Shown here piece by piece: positions 9,082 through 18,947 of a stretch of 34,301 nt of DNA (the stretch's first letter is position 1; each line of letters begins with the position of its first letter). The stretch lies in the NCBI GenBank assembly GCA_016782865.1, contig JADHXR010000083.1, forward strand, positions 1-34,301, given 5' to 3'. A model generated the notes under the pieces. It made no database searches and was not told the DNA's origin. It saw only the letters and a list, made by a program, of their open reading frames with translations. Made by a program: the position numbers and the translations under genes. The stretch comes from Phycisphaerae bacterium (GTDB lineage Bacteria > Planctomycetota > Phycisphaerae > Sedimentisphaerales > Anaerobacaceae).

Positions 9082-9252
9082 TATTGCCCCCGACAAGAAA
9101 ATCCACTCCGACTTGAGATCATATTCGCACCTCTTTCTTCAATAAGATGAAGGCCACGATTATTATCCACTCAGAAAGGCGGTTTAGCCAGAAAAACTTT
9201 GAAAAAACTACCTCTATTTGCTAACTCGATGCAACCCAATAACTTATAGACT

Positions 9253-12200
9253 CTATTCGCCCGCTTTGGCTGCAAAAATCCTATTCTTGAAATCCTCAAG
9301 AATCATGTATAGCGAGGGCACCAGCACAAGTGTTATACAGGTCGCAAACATAACTCCGAACGCCAGGCTTATGGCCATTGGAATAAGGAACCGGGCCTGG
9401 AGGCTCTTTTCTGTTATCATCGGAAGCAGTCCGCAGAATGTGGTCAGGGTCGTCAGCATGATCGGGCGGAACCTGCGCGTCGCGCAGTCACGCAATATCT
9501 GGTCCAGCTCGATGCCGCTCTTGCGCTCGCGGTTGATCAAGTCGATCATGATAAGTGAATCGTTGACAACCACGCCGGCCAGTGCAACGATTCCGAACAT
9601 TGAAAGTATGCTGAGATTGAAACCCATCAACAGATGTCCCAAAGTAGCACCTACGATTCCGAATGGAATCGCAGACATCACTATTGCCGGCTGGGAATAG
9701 CTTCTGAACTGGACGGCCAGAAGGGCATAGATCGCCATCATTGCAATCCCGAAATTGGGTATCAGGCTGCCCATGGACTCGGTTCGTTCGCGCTGCTCAC
9801 CGGCGAATCGATACTGCAATCCTTGAAACTCGTTTATCAGGTTCGGCAGCACGCTTGCACGCAATTCGGCGTTTATCTCACCTGCCGGGGTGACATCTTC
9901 ATCGACGTCGGCCGAGACAGTCACAACACGCCTGCGGTCGACTCGCTTTATAGTAGAATAGCCCCTTCCGTACTGAACCTCTGCAACAGTCTTGAACGCA
10001 ATCTCCGTTCCGTCCGGCAAGCGGATTCTCATGTTTTCCACGTCGGCCAGACTTTTCCGCTCATCTTCGGGATACCGCACCATCACGCGAATATCGTCAC
10101 GGCCCCTCTGGATGCGCTGCGCCTCGTCGCCGTAGAAGCCCTGCCTCACCTGCCTTGCAAGGTCGGAGAGAGTCAGGCCTAAAGTACGTCCGCTGTCCTT
10201 AATCTCGAGCTTCAACTCGACCTTGCCCGGCTCGAAGTCGTCGGCGATATCACTTACTCCGGCGTAGTCGCGGAGAATAGTCTTGAGGTTCTCGGAGGCC
10301 ACCAGCAGCGTATCGAAATCCTTGTGAGACAACTCGACTTCGATCGGATTGCCGGTGCTCATAAACTCAGCCATGAATGTCAGCGATGAGACGCCGGGAA
10401 TTTCGCCGACCAGTTCTCTCCATCGATTCTTTACCAAAACGCTGGATACGTCGCGTTCCTCGCCTCCGAGCAACTCTATGTTGACCTCACCCAAATGCGA
10501 TTGCCCCCCGCCTGATAGATCAACCTGGACCGGGCCGCCGCGCGCCGCCATAGGGTGAGCCCCGACGGTCACGGACATGTGTTTCATAAGAGAAGGCTGC
10601 CCCGGACGCTTGCTGTCGAATTCCTCCAGTGCCTGCAGGGCGGCCTTTTCGATTCGCTCGGTAATCTCCTGTGTCTGCTCGACCGGCGTCCCCAAAGGCA
10701 TTTTCAGCGTGGCAATCATGTTGTCAGCTTCGACAACATCGAAGAATACGAACTTGATATAGCCGCCCGCGACAAAGCCGATCGTAACAAGAAACACGGC
10801 GACGCCTGTCGCTAACGTAACGTAGCGCCATTTTACGGCCCTCTCAACAAACCCGGCGAAAGGCCCGAAGACGAACCAGGTCAACGCCCTATGAGTCGCC
10901 TGATTGATTTTGTTGGTGAAGCGGACAAGCACGAATCTGTTCCAGTTGGCGTCGGACGACAGATGGGCCGGAAGGATAAGTAGCGCCTCGACCAGCGAAA
11001 TCCCAAGAACGCTGACAACGACGATTGGCATGGCGCGAAGGATTTTGCCCATGATGCCGAGGGTGTAAGCCAGCGGTATGAAGGCAAACATCGTAGTCAG
11101 GACCGCCAGTGTGACCGGCATGGCCATCTCCCGGACGCCCTGTATGGCGGCCGCCGTTCTGTCCAGACCTTGCTGGCGATGAGCGAAGATATTTTCACCG
11201 ACTACAATTGCATCGTCAACGACAAGACCAAGCGACATAATGAACGCAAAGAGACTTATCATGTTAATGGTAACATCGAAGTGAGGTATCAGCCAGAAGG
11301 CTCCGAGAAAGGATATCGGGATGCCCATGGTTGTCCAGAAGGCGAGCCTCAAGTTCAGAAATAGCGTCAGACATATGAACACAAGCACCAGGCCGATATA
11401 GGCATTCCTCTTTAGCAGATTCATTCTCGCTTTGAGAATGAGCGTGTCATCCTCCCACAGGACCAGAGATACGCCTTCCGGCACCAAGCCGCGTTTGTGC
11501 TCTACGTACTCTTTGACAGTGCCGGCGACATCCAGCGCGTCCTGCTCACCTATTCGCATGACCTGCACAAATGCAGCTCTCTTTCCATTGAACTTCGAAT
11601 AAAGATCAACGTCTTCGAAATCGTCTTTGATAGTCGCGATGTCGCCAAGTCTGACAATCGTCCCGTCGTTTCCGGTGAGCACGACGATCTTCTCGAATTC
11701 GGGCCCGTAATATTTCTGGCCCTTGGTGCGAACGAGTATTTCACCGCCCGTAGTCTTGACCGAACCGGCGGGAGTATCAAGTGAGGAATTGCGAATCGCT
11801 CGCGTCACCTGGTCGAAGCTGAGATTGTACCGGCGCAGGTTTTCCTCGGGAACCTCGACGGATATCTCATAAGGCCTTACGCCTGCGATGTTAACCTGAC
11901 TGATGTTTTCTTTGGCCGTAAGGTCGTCACGAATCTGGTCGGCCAGTTGCCTCAGGACTTTCTCGGGAACATCACCGTAGACAACAACCGAGATGACCTT
12001 GGGACGGCTCTTTATTTCCGAAATCACCGGCTTTTCAGTTTCCTCGGGGAAGGTGATTATGGTGTCGATCTCCGCCTTGACATCGTCGAGCACTTCGGTC
12101 GGATCGGCATATTCTTCGACCTCTACTATGGTCATGCCGGCGCCCTCGGCGGCACGTGACGTCATGCGCTTGACTCCTTCTACACCGGCGATCGCCTCCT

Positions 12201-12423
12201 CAACGCGAAGACAGACCCCTTCTTCCACATCTGCCGGCGAGGCTCCGAGGTAGGGCACGGTTACGTTTATCATGTCGAGACTAAACTCCGGAAAGACCTC
12301 CATCTTAGCAGAGATAATCCCCATCAGACCAGCAACTATGATCAGAACCATGAGCAGATTCGCCGCAACGTGGTTCGAGGCAAACCACCCAAGAACACCC
12401 GTTTTCTCTTCTGAGTCTTTCAC
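9253..12423 (-). CDS. RND-family multidrug efflux permease (AcrB/HAE1-like)
   Basis: This is the inner-membrane proton-driven pump of a tripartite efflux system. It has the 1056-residue length and layout of HAE-type RND pumps: N-terminal helix (about 17-35), large periplasmic porter domain, a helix cluster, a second porter domain and a final helix cluster. The proton-relay Asp pair is in SLGLVVDDAIVVGENIF at about residue 400. VMSAIPFGIVGATLGH and ALAGVVVNDSLIMIDLIN mark the second half. The start is GTG 12423, directly after the stop codon of the adaptor gene (TAAGTG). Its GGAGG site lies inside the end of that upstream gene, a sign of translational coupling. The substrate cannot be inferred from sequence. 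Confidence 0.95.
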   Translation of the reverse strand: MKDSEEKTGVLGWFASNHVAANLLMVLIIVAGLMGIISAKMEVFPEFSLDMINVTVPYLGASPADVEEGVCLRVEEAIAGVEGVKRMTSRAAEGAGMTIVEVEEYADPTEVLDDVKAEIDTIITFPEETEKPVISEIKSRPKVISVVVYGDVPEKVLRQLADQIRDDLTAKENISQVNIAGVRPYEISVEVPEENLRRYNLSFDQVTRAIRNSSLDTPAGSVKTTGGEILVRTKGQKYYGPEFEKIVVLTGNDGTIVRLGDIATIKDDFEDVDLYSKFNGKRAAFVQVMRIGEQDALDVAGTVKEYVEHKRGLVPEGVSLVLWEDDTLILKARMNLLKRNAYIGLVLVFICLTLFLNLRLAFWTTMGIPISFLGAFWLIPHFDVTINMISLFAFIMSLGLVVDDAIVVGENIFAHRQQGLDRTAAAIQGVREMAMPVTLAVLTTMFAFIPLAYTLGIMGKILRAMPIVVVSVLGISLVEALLILPAHLSSDANWNRFVLVRFTNKINQATHRALTWFVFGPFAGFVERAVKWRYVTLATGVAVFLVTIGFVAGGYIKFVFFDVVEADNMIATLKMPLGTPVEQTQEITERIEKAALQALEEFDSKRPGQPSLMKHMSVTVGAHPMAARGGPVQVDLSGGGQSHLGEVNIELLGGEERDVSSVLVKNRWRELVGEIPGVSSLTFMAEFMSTGNPIEVELSHKDFDTLLVASENLKTILRDYAGVSDIADDFEPGKVELKLEIKDSGRTLGLTLSDLARQVRQGFYGDEAQRIQRGRDDIRVMVRYPEDERKSLADVENMRIRLPDGTEIAFKTVAEVQYGRGYSTIKRVDRRRVVTVSADVDEDVTPAGEINAELRASVLPNLINEFQGLQYRFAGEQRERTESMGSLIPNFGIAMMAIYALLAVQFRSYSQPAIVMSAIPFGIVGATLGHLLMGFNLSILSMFGIVALAGVVVNDSLIMIDLINRERKSGIELDQILRDCATRRFRPIMLTTLTTFCGLLPMITEKSLQARFLIPMAISLAFGVMFATCITLVLVPSLYMILEDFKNRIFAAKAGE

Positions 12424-13719
12424 TTAATTCGCCTCCGTTTTCCCGGACTCACCGTCACCCTTAGTTGTCTGCGTGCCCTCGGCAAGGTTGTCGGCCTGCG
12501 TTCTTACAGCCATTCCTTCCGTAACCATATCAAGCGAACTGACGACAATCTGTGCTCCTTCTTCGAGCCCCGAGATCGCATAAGCAAACTCCCTGTCGGC
12601 GCGGGCTATCTTCAGCGTCCTGATATGAAGGCGATCCTTGTCAACTGCCCAGACTTTGTTGCTTTCTCGCACAGCGTCACGCGGCACCGCAACGGCATCG
12701 GCAAGGATCTTACCCTCTATAAGAACATCCGCAAATACGCCCGGATACAACGGAGGTTTTCCGCCGGAAGTATCGAATGGATTAGTCACCTCTACGACAA
12801 CCGAAATCATCCGCGAGGTCCTGTCCACCTGACCGGTTGTCCTGACGACGCGTCCCTCCCAGATATGTTCGGCGCCGCCGAAATCGGCCTTGACCTGCGC
12901 TATGCTGGACTTTGCTGCGGTCTCTTTGCCGTTAAGCTGAGCCGTGCTGTCAAAAACATCGAACCAGGCCAGCTCGTCATCCTCGAGGGGTACTTCAATT
13001 TCGACTGCCTCGATTCCGTAGGCAGATCCCAGTGACTGACCGACCACGACGTATTGGCCGAGATCGACCCTCTCATTGATCACCAGAACGTCGAATGGAA
13101 ATGACAAACTGGTTCGTTCGAGCCTCAGGTTTGCGGTGGCCAATTGAGCCTTTGCCGATTTGAGAGAAGCTTCTGCTCGACGAATCTGCGGGTCGCGCAG
13201 GACCAAAGGCGAAGAGGGCTCCGTATTCGGGTGCAGCTGTTCCCACTCCTGACGCGCCACGTCCGCCTCGGCCTTTTCCGTATCAAGCCGCACCTGGGCC
13301 TCTGCGACAGTAGCGTCGGCCTGCTGGACCGCCAGCTCATAGTCCCTCGGATCGATTTGAATAATCCGCTCTTTGGCGCGGATCAAGCCGCCGGCTTTGA
13401 GCAGCGGATGGACGTAGACAACCTTGCCGAAGACTTCGGGCACGATCTCAACTTCCACTCTCGGGCTGACAGTCCCGTAGCCGCGCACAATCATCCGAAT
13501 GTCCTGCACGTGCAACTGCTCGACCTCGACCAATGGCGCCAGGACTACCGGCTCCTCTCGCTGGGGTGGTTTCCGATACATAATCAGAAGATAGACGCCA
13601 AGTATGCCTGATGCGACAACAACCACGGCGATGATCATCTGGACCCACCCGCCGGGCCTTGTCCTGACTTGGCCGTCTGGTTTGCCAGTATCTCGTTTCT
13701 CTATTTCACTTTTTGCCAT
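12424..13719 (-). CDS. RND efflux periplasmic adaptor (membrane-fusion protein)
   Basis: This adaptor links the RND pump to the outer-membrane channel. It has a cytoplasmic N-terminus, one transmembrane helix (about residues 27-47), a lipoyl/HlyD-type half-motif around IVRGYGTVSPRVEVEIVPEV, and an alpha-helical hairpin (about 120-200, with many Ala/Gln/Glu). Beta-barrel and membrane-proximal domains follow, with a typical VPRDAVRES stretch near residue 350. It has 431 residues. ATG 13719 follows GAGGAG with 4 bases spacing. Its stop abuts the pump start, and it begins 14 bases after the outer-membrane factor stop, so it is the third gene of the tetR-OMF-MFP-RND operon. The C-terminal tail is Gly/Thr/Glu-rich and probably disordered. 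Confidence 0.93.
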   Translation of the reverse strand: MAKSEIEKRDTGKPDGQVRTRPGGWVQMIIAVVVVASGILGVYLLIMYRKPPQREEPVVLAPLVEVEQLHVQDIRMIVRGYGTVSPRVEVEIVPEVFGKVVYVHPLLKAGGLIRAKERIIQIDPRDYELAVQQADATVAEAQVRLDTEKAEADVARQEWEQLHPNTEPSSPLVLRDPQIRRAEASLKSAKAQLATANLRLERTSLSFPFDVLVINERVDLGQYVVVGQSLGSAYGIEAVEIEVPLEDDELAWFDVFDSTAQLNGKETAAKSSIAQVKADFGGAEHIWEGRVVRTTGQVDRTSRMISVVVEVTNPFDTSGGKPPLYPGVFADVLIEGKILADAVAVPRDAVRESNKVWAVDKDRLHIRTLKIARADREFAYAISGLEEGAQIVVSSLDMVTEGMAVRTQADNLAEGTQTTKGDGESGKTEAN

Positions 13720-13733
13720 TTTCTCCTCATCGT

Positions 13734-15182
13734 TTATCCGTCAGATTGTTCCTGATCGTTCCAGTCCCCACCGAGAGCCAGGTGCAGGTTGACACGCGTC
13801 GTCCATATCTGAGCTTTGAGGACGACAAGCAGCTCTTCAGCGATTCTGCGCCGCCGTTCAGTTTCGAGCACTGTGAGAATACTGTCGACGCCGCGCTGAT
13901 ATCGCTCCTGCGAAAGGCTTTCGGCCGCCGTAGCTTGCTCGAAGCGCAGTTTGGTGTGCTCAAGCTCGTTCTGGAGCATCTGTTCTGCAATCAGCGCATC
14001 CTCGACTTCTTTCATTGCCGTCAGAACCGTGCCGGCATAGTTCGCCGCAAGTTCGGCATGGCGCGCCTCCGCCCCATCGACCTGCGCCCGCAGCCGCCCG
14101 CCGCGGAATATGGGCTGAGAAAGACCAACGGTCGCCGAATAGGTCTCGGAAAGGCGTTCCCAAATGTCGCGCCATCGGTCTGCGCTGGCGCCGTAGTTGG
14201 CCACAAGAGTAAGATCAGGATACAACTGTGCGATACTAACGCCGATCTCTTCGTTAGCAGCACGCACCAGCAACTCAGCGGCTTTGACATCGGGCCGGCG
14301 ATCCAGTAGTGCCGCGGGCAAACCAATTCGAACAGGCTCCAGGTCAGGCAGCACATCCAACACCCCAGACAATTGCTCTGAGCTGCCGGGACGGTGGCCC
14401 AGAAGAACATCGAGAGCGTGATGAGCCTGTATCAGCGATAGTTCAATGCTTGGCTCCTGTGCAAGGGACGCCTCGAGATTCTCACGTGCCAGCCTGACGT
14501 CGACTGGCCCGACCAGACCCTCGCCATAGCGACGCTCGACAATCCTGAGTGTTTCCCGGCGGCTCTTCGTGTTCGATTGGGCAATAACCAGCCGCTGCTG
14601 GAGCATGGCAATATCTGCCCGGGCCACGATCACGGTGGCGATCATCAAGTTTGTAAGGGCCTGCTCGTTTGCCTCAGCAGCAAGCAACTGCGCCCATGCG
14701 GCCCGTTCGGCGTGCTTGAGCTTGCCGAAGAAATCGACAATGTAGGCAACTGAGATGCCCTGCGACCAGGTGGTGTTCATGAAACTGAATCTGCCGCCCC
14801 CCAGGGCGCCCAGGTTGAAGGACACCTTACTCCTGTCCCTGTTCAGGCCGTAGGACACATCCGGAAAACGTCCTCCGTGGGCCTGGTCAAGCGCTGCCTG
14901 GGCCTGCAGGACTCTTGCAGCGCTCGCTTTAAGATCGTAGTTGCCCTCCAGCATCTGGCGGACCAGGGCGGCCGTCGCCGGATCGCCAAATCGCTGCCAC
15001 CACATCCCGGCGTCGCCAAAGTCATTCACATCGGTGACGTGTTCGGCGGCGTGGAAATAACCGTCGTTCGTGCCCGCCGCGGTCTCGGGCCTCTTGTATT
15101 TCGGCCCGACCATACAGCCCGTTAGCAGAACGGCGCCCGATGCATAAATCAGCAAGCATATTGAAACTAATTTCTTCGTCAT
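13734..15182 (-). CDS. Outer-membrane efflux lipoprotein (NodT/OprM-like outer-membrane factor)
   Basis: This is the TolC-type trimeric exit duct of the efflux system. It has a signal peptide with lipobox (SGAVLLTGC, Cys at about 23), followed by MVGPKYKRPE, the usual start of NodT-family lipoproteins. Two internally similar helical halves follow. SLIQAHHALDVLLGHRPG and LPAALLDRRPDVKAAELLVRAANEEIGV are characteristic of the family. The length of 482 residues is normal. ATG 15182 overlaps the end of the repressor gene in the arrangement GCT-TAA-ATG, with AGGAGG about 10 bases upstream inside that gene. Confidence 0.95.
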   Translation of the reverse strand: MTKKLVSICLLIYASGAVLLTGCMVGPKYKRPETAAGTNDGYFHAAEHVTDVNDFGDAGMWWQRFGDPATAALVRQMLEGNYDLKASAARVLQAQAALDQAHGGRFPDVSYGLNRDRSKVSFNLGALGGGRFSFMNTTWSQGISVAYIVDFFGKLKHAERAAWAQLLAAEANEQALTNLMIATVIVARADIAMLQQRLVIAQSNTKSRRETLRIVERRYGEGLVGPVDVRLARENLEASLAQEPSIELSLIQAHHALDVLLGHRPGSSEQLSGVLDVLPDLEPVRIGLPAALLDRRPDVKAAELLVRAANEEIGVSIAQLYPDLTLVANYGASADRWRDIWERLSETYSATVGLSQPIFRGGRLRAQVDGAEARHAELAANYAGTVLTAMKEVEDALIAEQMLQNELEHTKLRFEQATAAESLSQERYQRGVDSILTVLETERRRRIAEELLVVLKAQIWTTRVNLHLALGGDWNDQEQSDG

Positions 15183-15854
15183 TTAAGCTTCTCCTCCTGC
15201 ATAGGCTCTGATTCCCGCGGCGGAAAACGCCACGATGTGGTCGATTACCCTGGCTGGTTCGAACATGGCCAACGCCTCGTCATCCATCGAGTGCTGCATC
15301 ATCTTTACCCGAATTGTGTGAAGAAGCTGGCCGATCAAAGAAAATACCACGAGAGGAACCTTCGATTCGGGCAAGTCGGGGCAGGCCTTCGCCAGGGCCT
15401 GCTGCACAGCGGACAAAGTCGGCTTGATCACGTCGTCACCGAACATGCTCGGAGGCAAATGAGGGTTTACCATTTCCCGGGCCATCAGCTTGATAAGCCG
15501 GGGTCCCCCGCTTTCGTCCACCAGCGGTCCTATAAATGAATATGCGAACGAGCGGAGCAAATCCTCCAGGACCGGTTTGCCCGCGCTCTCTGAAAGTACC
15601 TTCTCAATGCTGGCGATGCGGGTATCCCGCAGCAAGTGCAGGTGGCGGCGCCAGATCTCAACGTACAGCTTCTCCTTGCCGCCAAAGTAGTAGTTGACCG
15701 ACGCAATGTTGCACCCGGCGGCCGCAGCAAGGTCGCGAATGCTCGTGCCGTCGAAACCGCGCTCGGCAAAAAGTTGTTCCGCCGAGTCCATCAGCCGGTC
15801 CCGCACGCCCTTGGCGGGGCTGCTGACAGCACTGTTCTCCTGTGAAATCGCCAT
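15183..15854 (-). CDS. TetR-family transcriptional repressor (CecR/YbiH-like)
   Basis: The N-terminal helix-turn-helix domain is clear (about residues 17-65): RLMDSAEQLFAERGFDGTS, then IRDLAAAAGCNIASVNYYFG and GKEKLY. The C-terminal ligand-binding domain, with LIKLMAREMVNPHLPPSMF, resembles the CecR/DUF1956 group that controls efflux genes. The protein has 223 residues. ATG 15854 has AGGAG 8 bases upstream. It is the first gene of the efflux operon, so it very probably represses its own promoter and the whole operon until an inducer binds. Two copies of a candidate operator lie just upstream. Confidence 0.93.
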   Translation of the reverse strand: MAISQENSAVSSPAKGVRDRLMDSAEQLFAERGFDGTSIRDLAAAAGCNIASVNYYFGGKEKLYVEIWRRHLHLLRDTRIASIEKVLSESAGKPVLEDLLRSFAYSFIGPLVDESGGPRLIKLMAREMVNPHLPPSMFGDDVIKPTLSAVQQALAKACPDLPESKVPLVVFSLIGQLLHTIRVKMMQHSMDDEALAMFEPARVIDHIVAFSAAGIRAYAGGEA

Positions 15855-15868
15855 ACCGGAAAACTCCT

Positions 15869-15917
15869 AAACGCGTGTTTCATACGACAGTTTAAAACAT
15901 TCGTTTTGGCTTATCAA
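15869..15917 (-). promoter_or_regulatory. Promoter and paired operator of the efflux operon
   Basis: Read on the - strand, TTGATA (15917-15912), a 17-base spacer and TAAACT (15894-15889) form a sigma70-like promoter for the tetR gene. Two palindromic sites with the same layout occur: AAAAC-ATTC-GTTTT (15894-15907), filling the spacer, and AAAC-GCGT-GTTT (15869-15880), just past the expected transcription start. The 26-base centre distance, identical arms and position suit an autoregulatory TetR-type operator pair. No binding data are available. Confidence 0.6.
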
Positions 15918-15991
15918 GGTTTTTCTTCACTTTTTCAGAGAATCCCCTAAATCCCCAGAAATCCCAACCATAATGTCCTTGTTTTGCCATT

Positions 15992-16024
15992 TGACTTGAC
16001 ACAAGTCAGGCAAACTGGTAGATT
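15992..16024 (+). promoter_or_regulatory. Promoter with overlapping palindrome upstream of the LamG/PA14 gene
   Basis: TTGACA (15996-16001), 17 bases and TAGATT (16019-16024) make a good sigma70-like promoter. A perfect palindrome, TGACTTG-ACA-CAAGTCA (15992-16008), covers the -35 box and looks like an operator. About 200 bases of leader lie between it and the ATG at 16235; I recognised no riboswitch or other structured element in that leader. The 380-base gap 15855-16234 holds this site and the divergent tetR promoter, and nothing else that I could see. Confidence 0.5.
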
Positions 16025-16234
16025 CTGTGTATTGGGATATGCAAGTCTTCTTCTTGCGATCTGCCTGAGCCGGTGCCTGGAAGAAAGGGCCTGAGCTGAG
16101 TTCTGGTGCAAGTGCGGATTTCCAATTGAGTTGAGAGTCCTTGATGTTTGCCAGGAATAGTCCCGGAACAGAGGGATTGCGGTTTTGGATTCACGTACAG
16201 TTTTCTCAACCACTCTATTTTAAGGAGGACAGTC

Positions 16235-18904
16235 ATGCAACGAACACATCTATTGTTAGCTTCAACAATACTGCTCACCCTGGCGGCTTGCACGCAGGCA
16301 CAGGATCCGGATCTGCTGGCCTGGTGGAAATTCGACGACGGCACGGGCACTATCGCCGTCGATTCGAGCGGCAACGGAAACGACGGCTTATTCATCCAGG
16401 ACCCCGACTGGGTTGCCGGCAAGTTCGGCAGCGCCCTGCACTTTGACGGCCAGGGTGGCGAGCGCGTCTCAATCGGGGGACTAGACATTCCCTCGGGTCA
16501 GATGACCATCGCCTGCTGGTTCAAGGCAGACAATCTGGACACGCCAGGCCAGGACCCCCGCATGGTCTCCAAGGCGTTCGGCGGCGGCAATAACGACCAT
16601 ATGTGGATGCTCAGTTCCAGCCGCATTAGCAACGAGAAGTTCCTGAGATTTAGACTAAAGACGAACGACGGACAGGACACAACAGAGATAAAGGCCGGCA
16701 CGTTCGAGGTGGGCGAATGGATCCATGGCGCCGTCTGGTGGGACGGTACGGACATGAAGGTCTACAAGAATGGTGCCGAGGTCGGTACCATCGCGAAGGG
16801 GGGCACCTCTGTCGCTCTCGATCCCGCGGTCCAGGGCGCTATTGGCAACCAGCCCATCGGAGCGGAGAACAGACCATTTGATGGTATCATCGACGATGTC
16901 CGCATCTACACAAGGGCTCTGACCGAAGCAGAACTTGCGGTAGTAATGCAAGGTCCGCCGGCCCCGTTGGCGGCCGGGCCGGACCCCGCAGACGGCGTCA
17001 CCATCGAACAGAGCTGGGCCAACCTGGGCTGGCAGCCCGGGACATGGGCCGTCTCTCACGATGTATACTTCGGCACAAACTACGACGACGTAGAACAGGG
17101 CGCCGAGGGCACGTTTGTCGGCAATGCCGCCACCAACTTCCAGGTTGTCGGTTTCGCGGGCTTCCCGGCTCCGGACGGCCTGCAGCCCGGCACGACGTAT
17201 TATTGGCGAGTCGATGAGATCAACCCCGACAATCCAGACAGCCCGTGGAAGGGGATTGTCTGGAGCTTCACCCTGCCTCCCAAGGCTCCGTACAATCCGA
17301 TCCCCGCCGACACTATGAAGTTCGTCAAGACGGACGCCGACCTGACCTGGACAGCCAAGTGGGGCGCCGCACTGTTTGGCGTGTATTTCGGCACCGACCA
17401 GGCAACAGTCGAAAACGCCACAGGGGCCGCACCTAACGGCAAGACTACTTTCGATCCGGGAGCTCTGGGACTCGATACGACCTATTACTGGCGCGTAGAT
17501 TCATTCGACGGCTTCACGTGGACCACGGGCAACGTCTGGAGTTTCACCACAACAAAGCCGGGCGGCGGCCTCGTTGGCGAATACGCCAACTATGGCGGCG
17601 GCGTGCCAAATCCACCCGAAGCGCCGTTCCAGAACGTAACATTGACCCGCATCGATCCGGGCATCGACTTTGCCTGGGGCAACGGCTCGCCCGAGCCGGG
17701 TGTGATAGACGAGGATAACTTCGCCGTGCGCTGGACGGGCGAATTGGAGGTGCCACTGGACGGCAGGTACACCTTCAAGAGTACAACCGACGACGGCATC
17801 CTTCTCTATGTCAATGGCGTGGAAATAGGCAAGGCCTGGCGCACCCAGGCTGCTGGAGAGGTAGGAAGCACGATAGATCTGGTTGCCGGCGAGTTTGCAT
17901 CGATCAAGATGTTGTTCTTCGCCACAAGCGGCAATGCTCAGGCCGACCTGAGCTGGGGACACAAGTTCTTCCCGCAGGAGATCATCCCGGCAGCGGCCCT
18001 CTCACCGCCGTTGCGGGCCGGTCTGATCACACCGACGAGCAAGGCTGCGAATGTTACCCAGACGCCCACCCTCGAATGGACAGCCGGCGATCATGCCGCC
18101 CAGCACGACGTGTATTTCGGCGCCGACGCGGATGCCGTTGCAGCCGCGGATACCAGCGCGGCGGGCATCTACCAGGGCAGGCAGGCCGAGACGAGCTTCT
18201 CACCGGCAAAGCTCGAGTGGAACACGACCTATTACTGGCGTATCGACGAAGTCAACGATCTGAATCCGGACAGCCCCTGGAAGGGTTCGGTCTGGAGCTT
18301 CACCACGGCGGACTTCCTGATCGTGGATGATTTCGAGAGCTACGACGCTTACGAGAGCCAGATATGGTGGATATGGAAAGACGGCCTCGGCTTTGCCGCA
18401 CACGATGACGAACCGGCCTTCGGCGGTAACGGCACAGGTTCGGCTGTAGGCGACGAAACGACCGTCTCCTATACAGAAGAGGGCACCCGTCACGGCGGCG
18501 CCCAGGCAATGCCGCTCTTCTACGACAACAACAAGCAGGGCTTTGCCAAGTACTCGGAGGCCGAGCTGACCTTGACCACTGCTCGCGACTGGACCGAAGC
18601 AGGCGTAGCAGAGTTGTCGCTATGGTTCCACGGTGACCCGGCTAACGCCGCCGATCGGCTGTACGTGGCGGTCTCTAACACCGGTGGACAGGCAGCGGTG
18701 GTGTACCATGACGATCCGAGCGCGACTACTATAGACGGCTGGACGGAGTGGGCAATTCCACTGCAGACGCTGGCCGATCAGGGTATCGACCTGACCAACG
18801 TCGATAAGATCGCTCTCGGTGTCGGCACAAAAGGCAACACCGCGCCCGGCGGCACAGGCAAGATGCTCTTCGACGACATCAGGCTGTATCGGCCGAGACA
18901 GTAA
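16235..18904 (+). CDS. Secreted LamG / PA14 / Fn3-like multidomain lipoprotein
   Basis: This is probably a carbohydrate-binding or adhesive surface protein; no catalytic domain is recognised. The signal peptide ends in LTLAAC, a plausible lipobox (Cys at about 19). Next is a LamG/concanavalin-like jellyroll (about 25-235), starting LLAWWKFDDGTGTIAVDSSG and ending DGIIDDVRIYTRAL. Three related beta-sandwich repeats share the core TTYYWRVDE...PWKG.VWSFT, near residues 320, 414 and 664. A PA14 domain sits between the second and third (about 442-590), with DGRYTFKSTTDDGILLYVNG. The last 200 residues, from FLIVDDFESYD to KMLFDDIRLYR, resemble a planctomycete carbohydrate-binding-like module. ATG 16235 has AAGGAGG 6 bases upstream. 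It has its own promoter and terminator, so it is a single-gene unit. Confidence 0.85.
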   Translation: MQRTHLLLASTILLTLAACTQAQDPDLLAWWKFDDGTGTIAVDSSGNGNDGLFIQDPDWVAGKFGSALHFDGQGGERVSIGGLDIPSGQMTIACWFKADNLDTPGQDPRMVSKAFGGGNNDHMWMLSSSRISNEKFLRFRLKTNDGQDTTEIKAGTFEVGEWIHGAVWWDGTDMKVYKNGAEVGTIAKGGTSVALDPAVQGAIGNQPIGAENRPFDGIIDDVRIYTRALTEAELAVVMQGPPAPLAAGPDPADGVTIEQSWANLGWQPGTWAVSHDVYFGTNYDDVEQGAEGTFVGNAATNFQVVGFAGFPAPDGLQPGTTYYWRVDEINPDNPDSPWKGIVWSFTLPPKAPYNPIPADTMKFVKTDADLTWTAKWGAALFGVYFGTDQATVENATGAAPNGKTTFDPGALGLDTTYYWRVDSFDGFTWTTGNVWSFTTTKPGGGLVGEYANYGGGVPNPPEAPFQNVTLTRIDPGIDFAWGNGSPEPGVIDEDNFAVRWTGELEVPLDGRYTFKSTTDDGILLYVNGVEIGKAWRTQAAGEVGSTIDLVAGEFASIKMLFFATSGNAQADLSWGHKFFPQEIIPAAALSPPLRAGLITPTSKAANVTQTPTLEWTAGDHAAQHDVYFGADADAVAAADTSAAGIYQGRQAETSFSPAKLEWNTTYYWRIDEVNDLNPDSPWKGSVWSFTTADFLIVDDFESYDAYESQIWWIWKDGLGFAAHDDEPAFGGNGTGSAVGDETTVSYTEEGTRHGGAQAMPLFYDNNKQGFAKYSEAELTLTTARDWTEAGVAELSLWFHGDPANAADRLYVAVSNTGGQAAVVYHDDPSATTIDGWTEWAIPLQTLADQGIDLTNVDKIALGVGTKGNTAPGGTGKMLFDDIRLYRPRQ

Positions 18905-18947
18905 GTGTCGCTCGCAAAAGCGCAGTAGCACGACTTGCAGTAACTCG

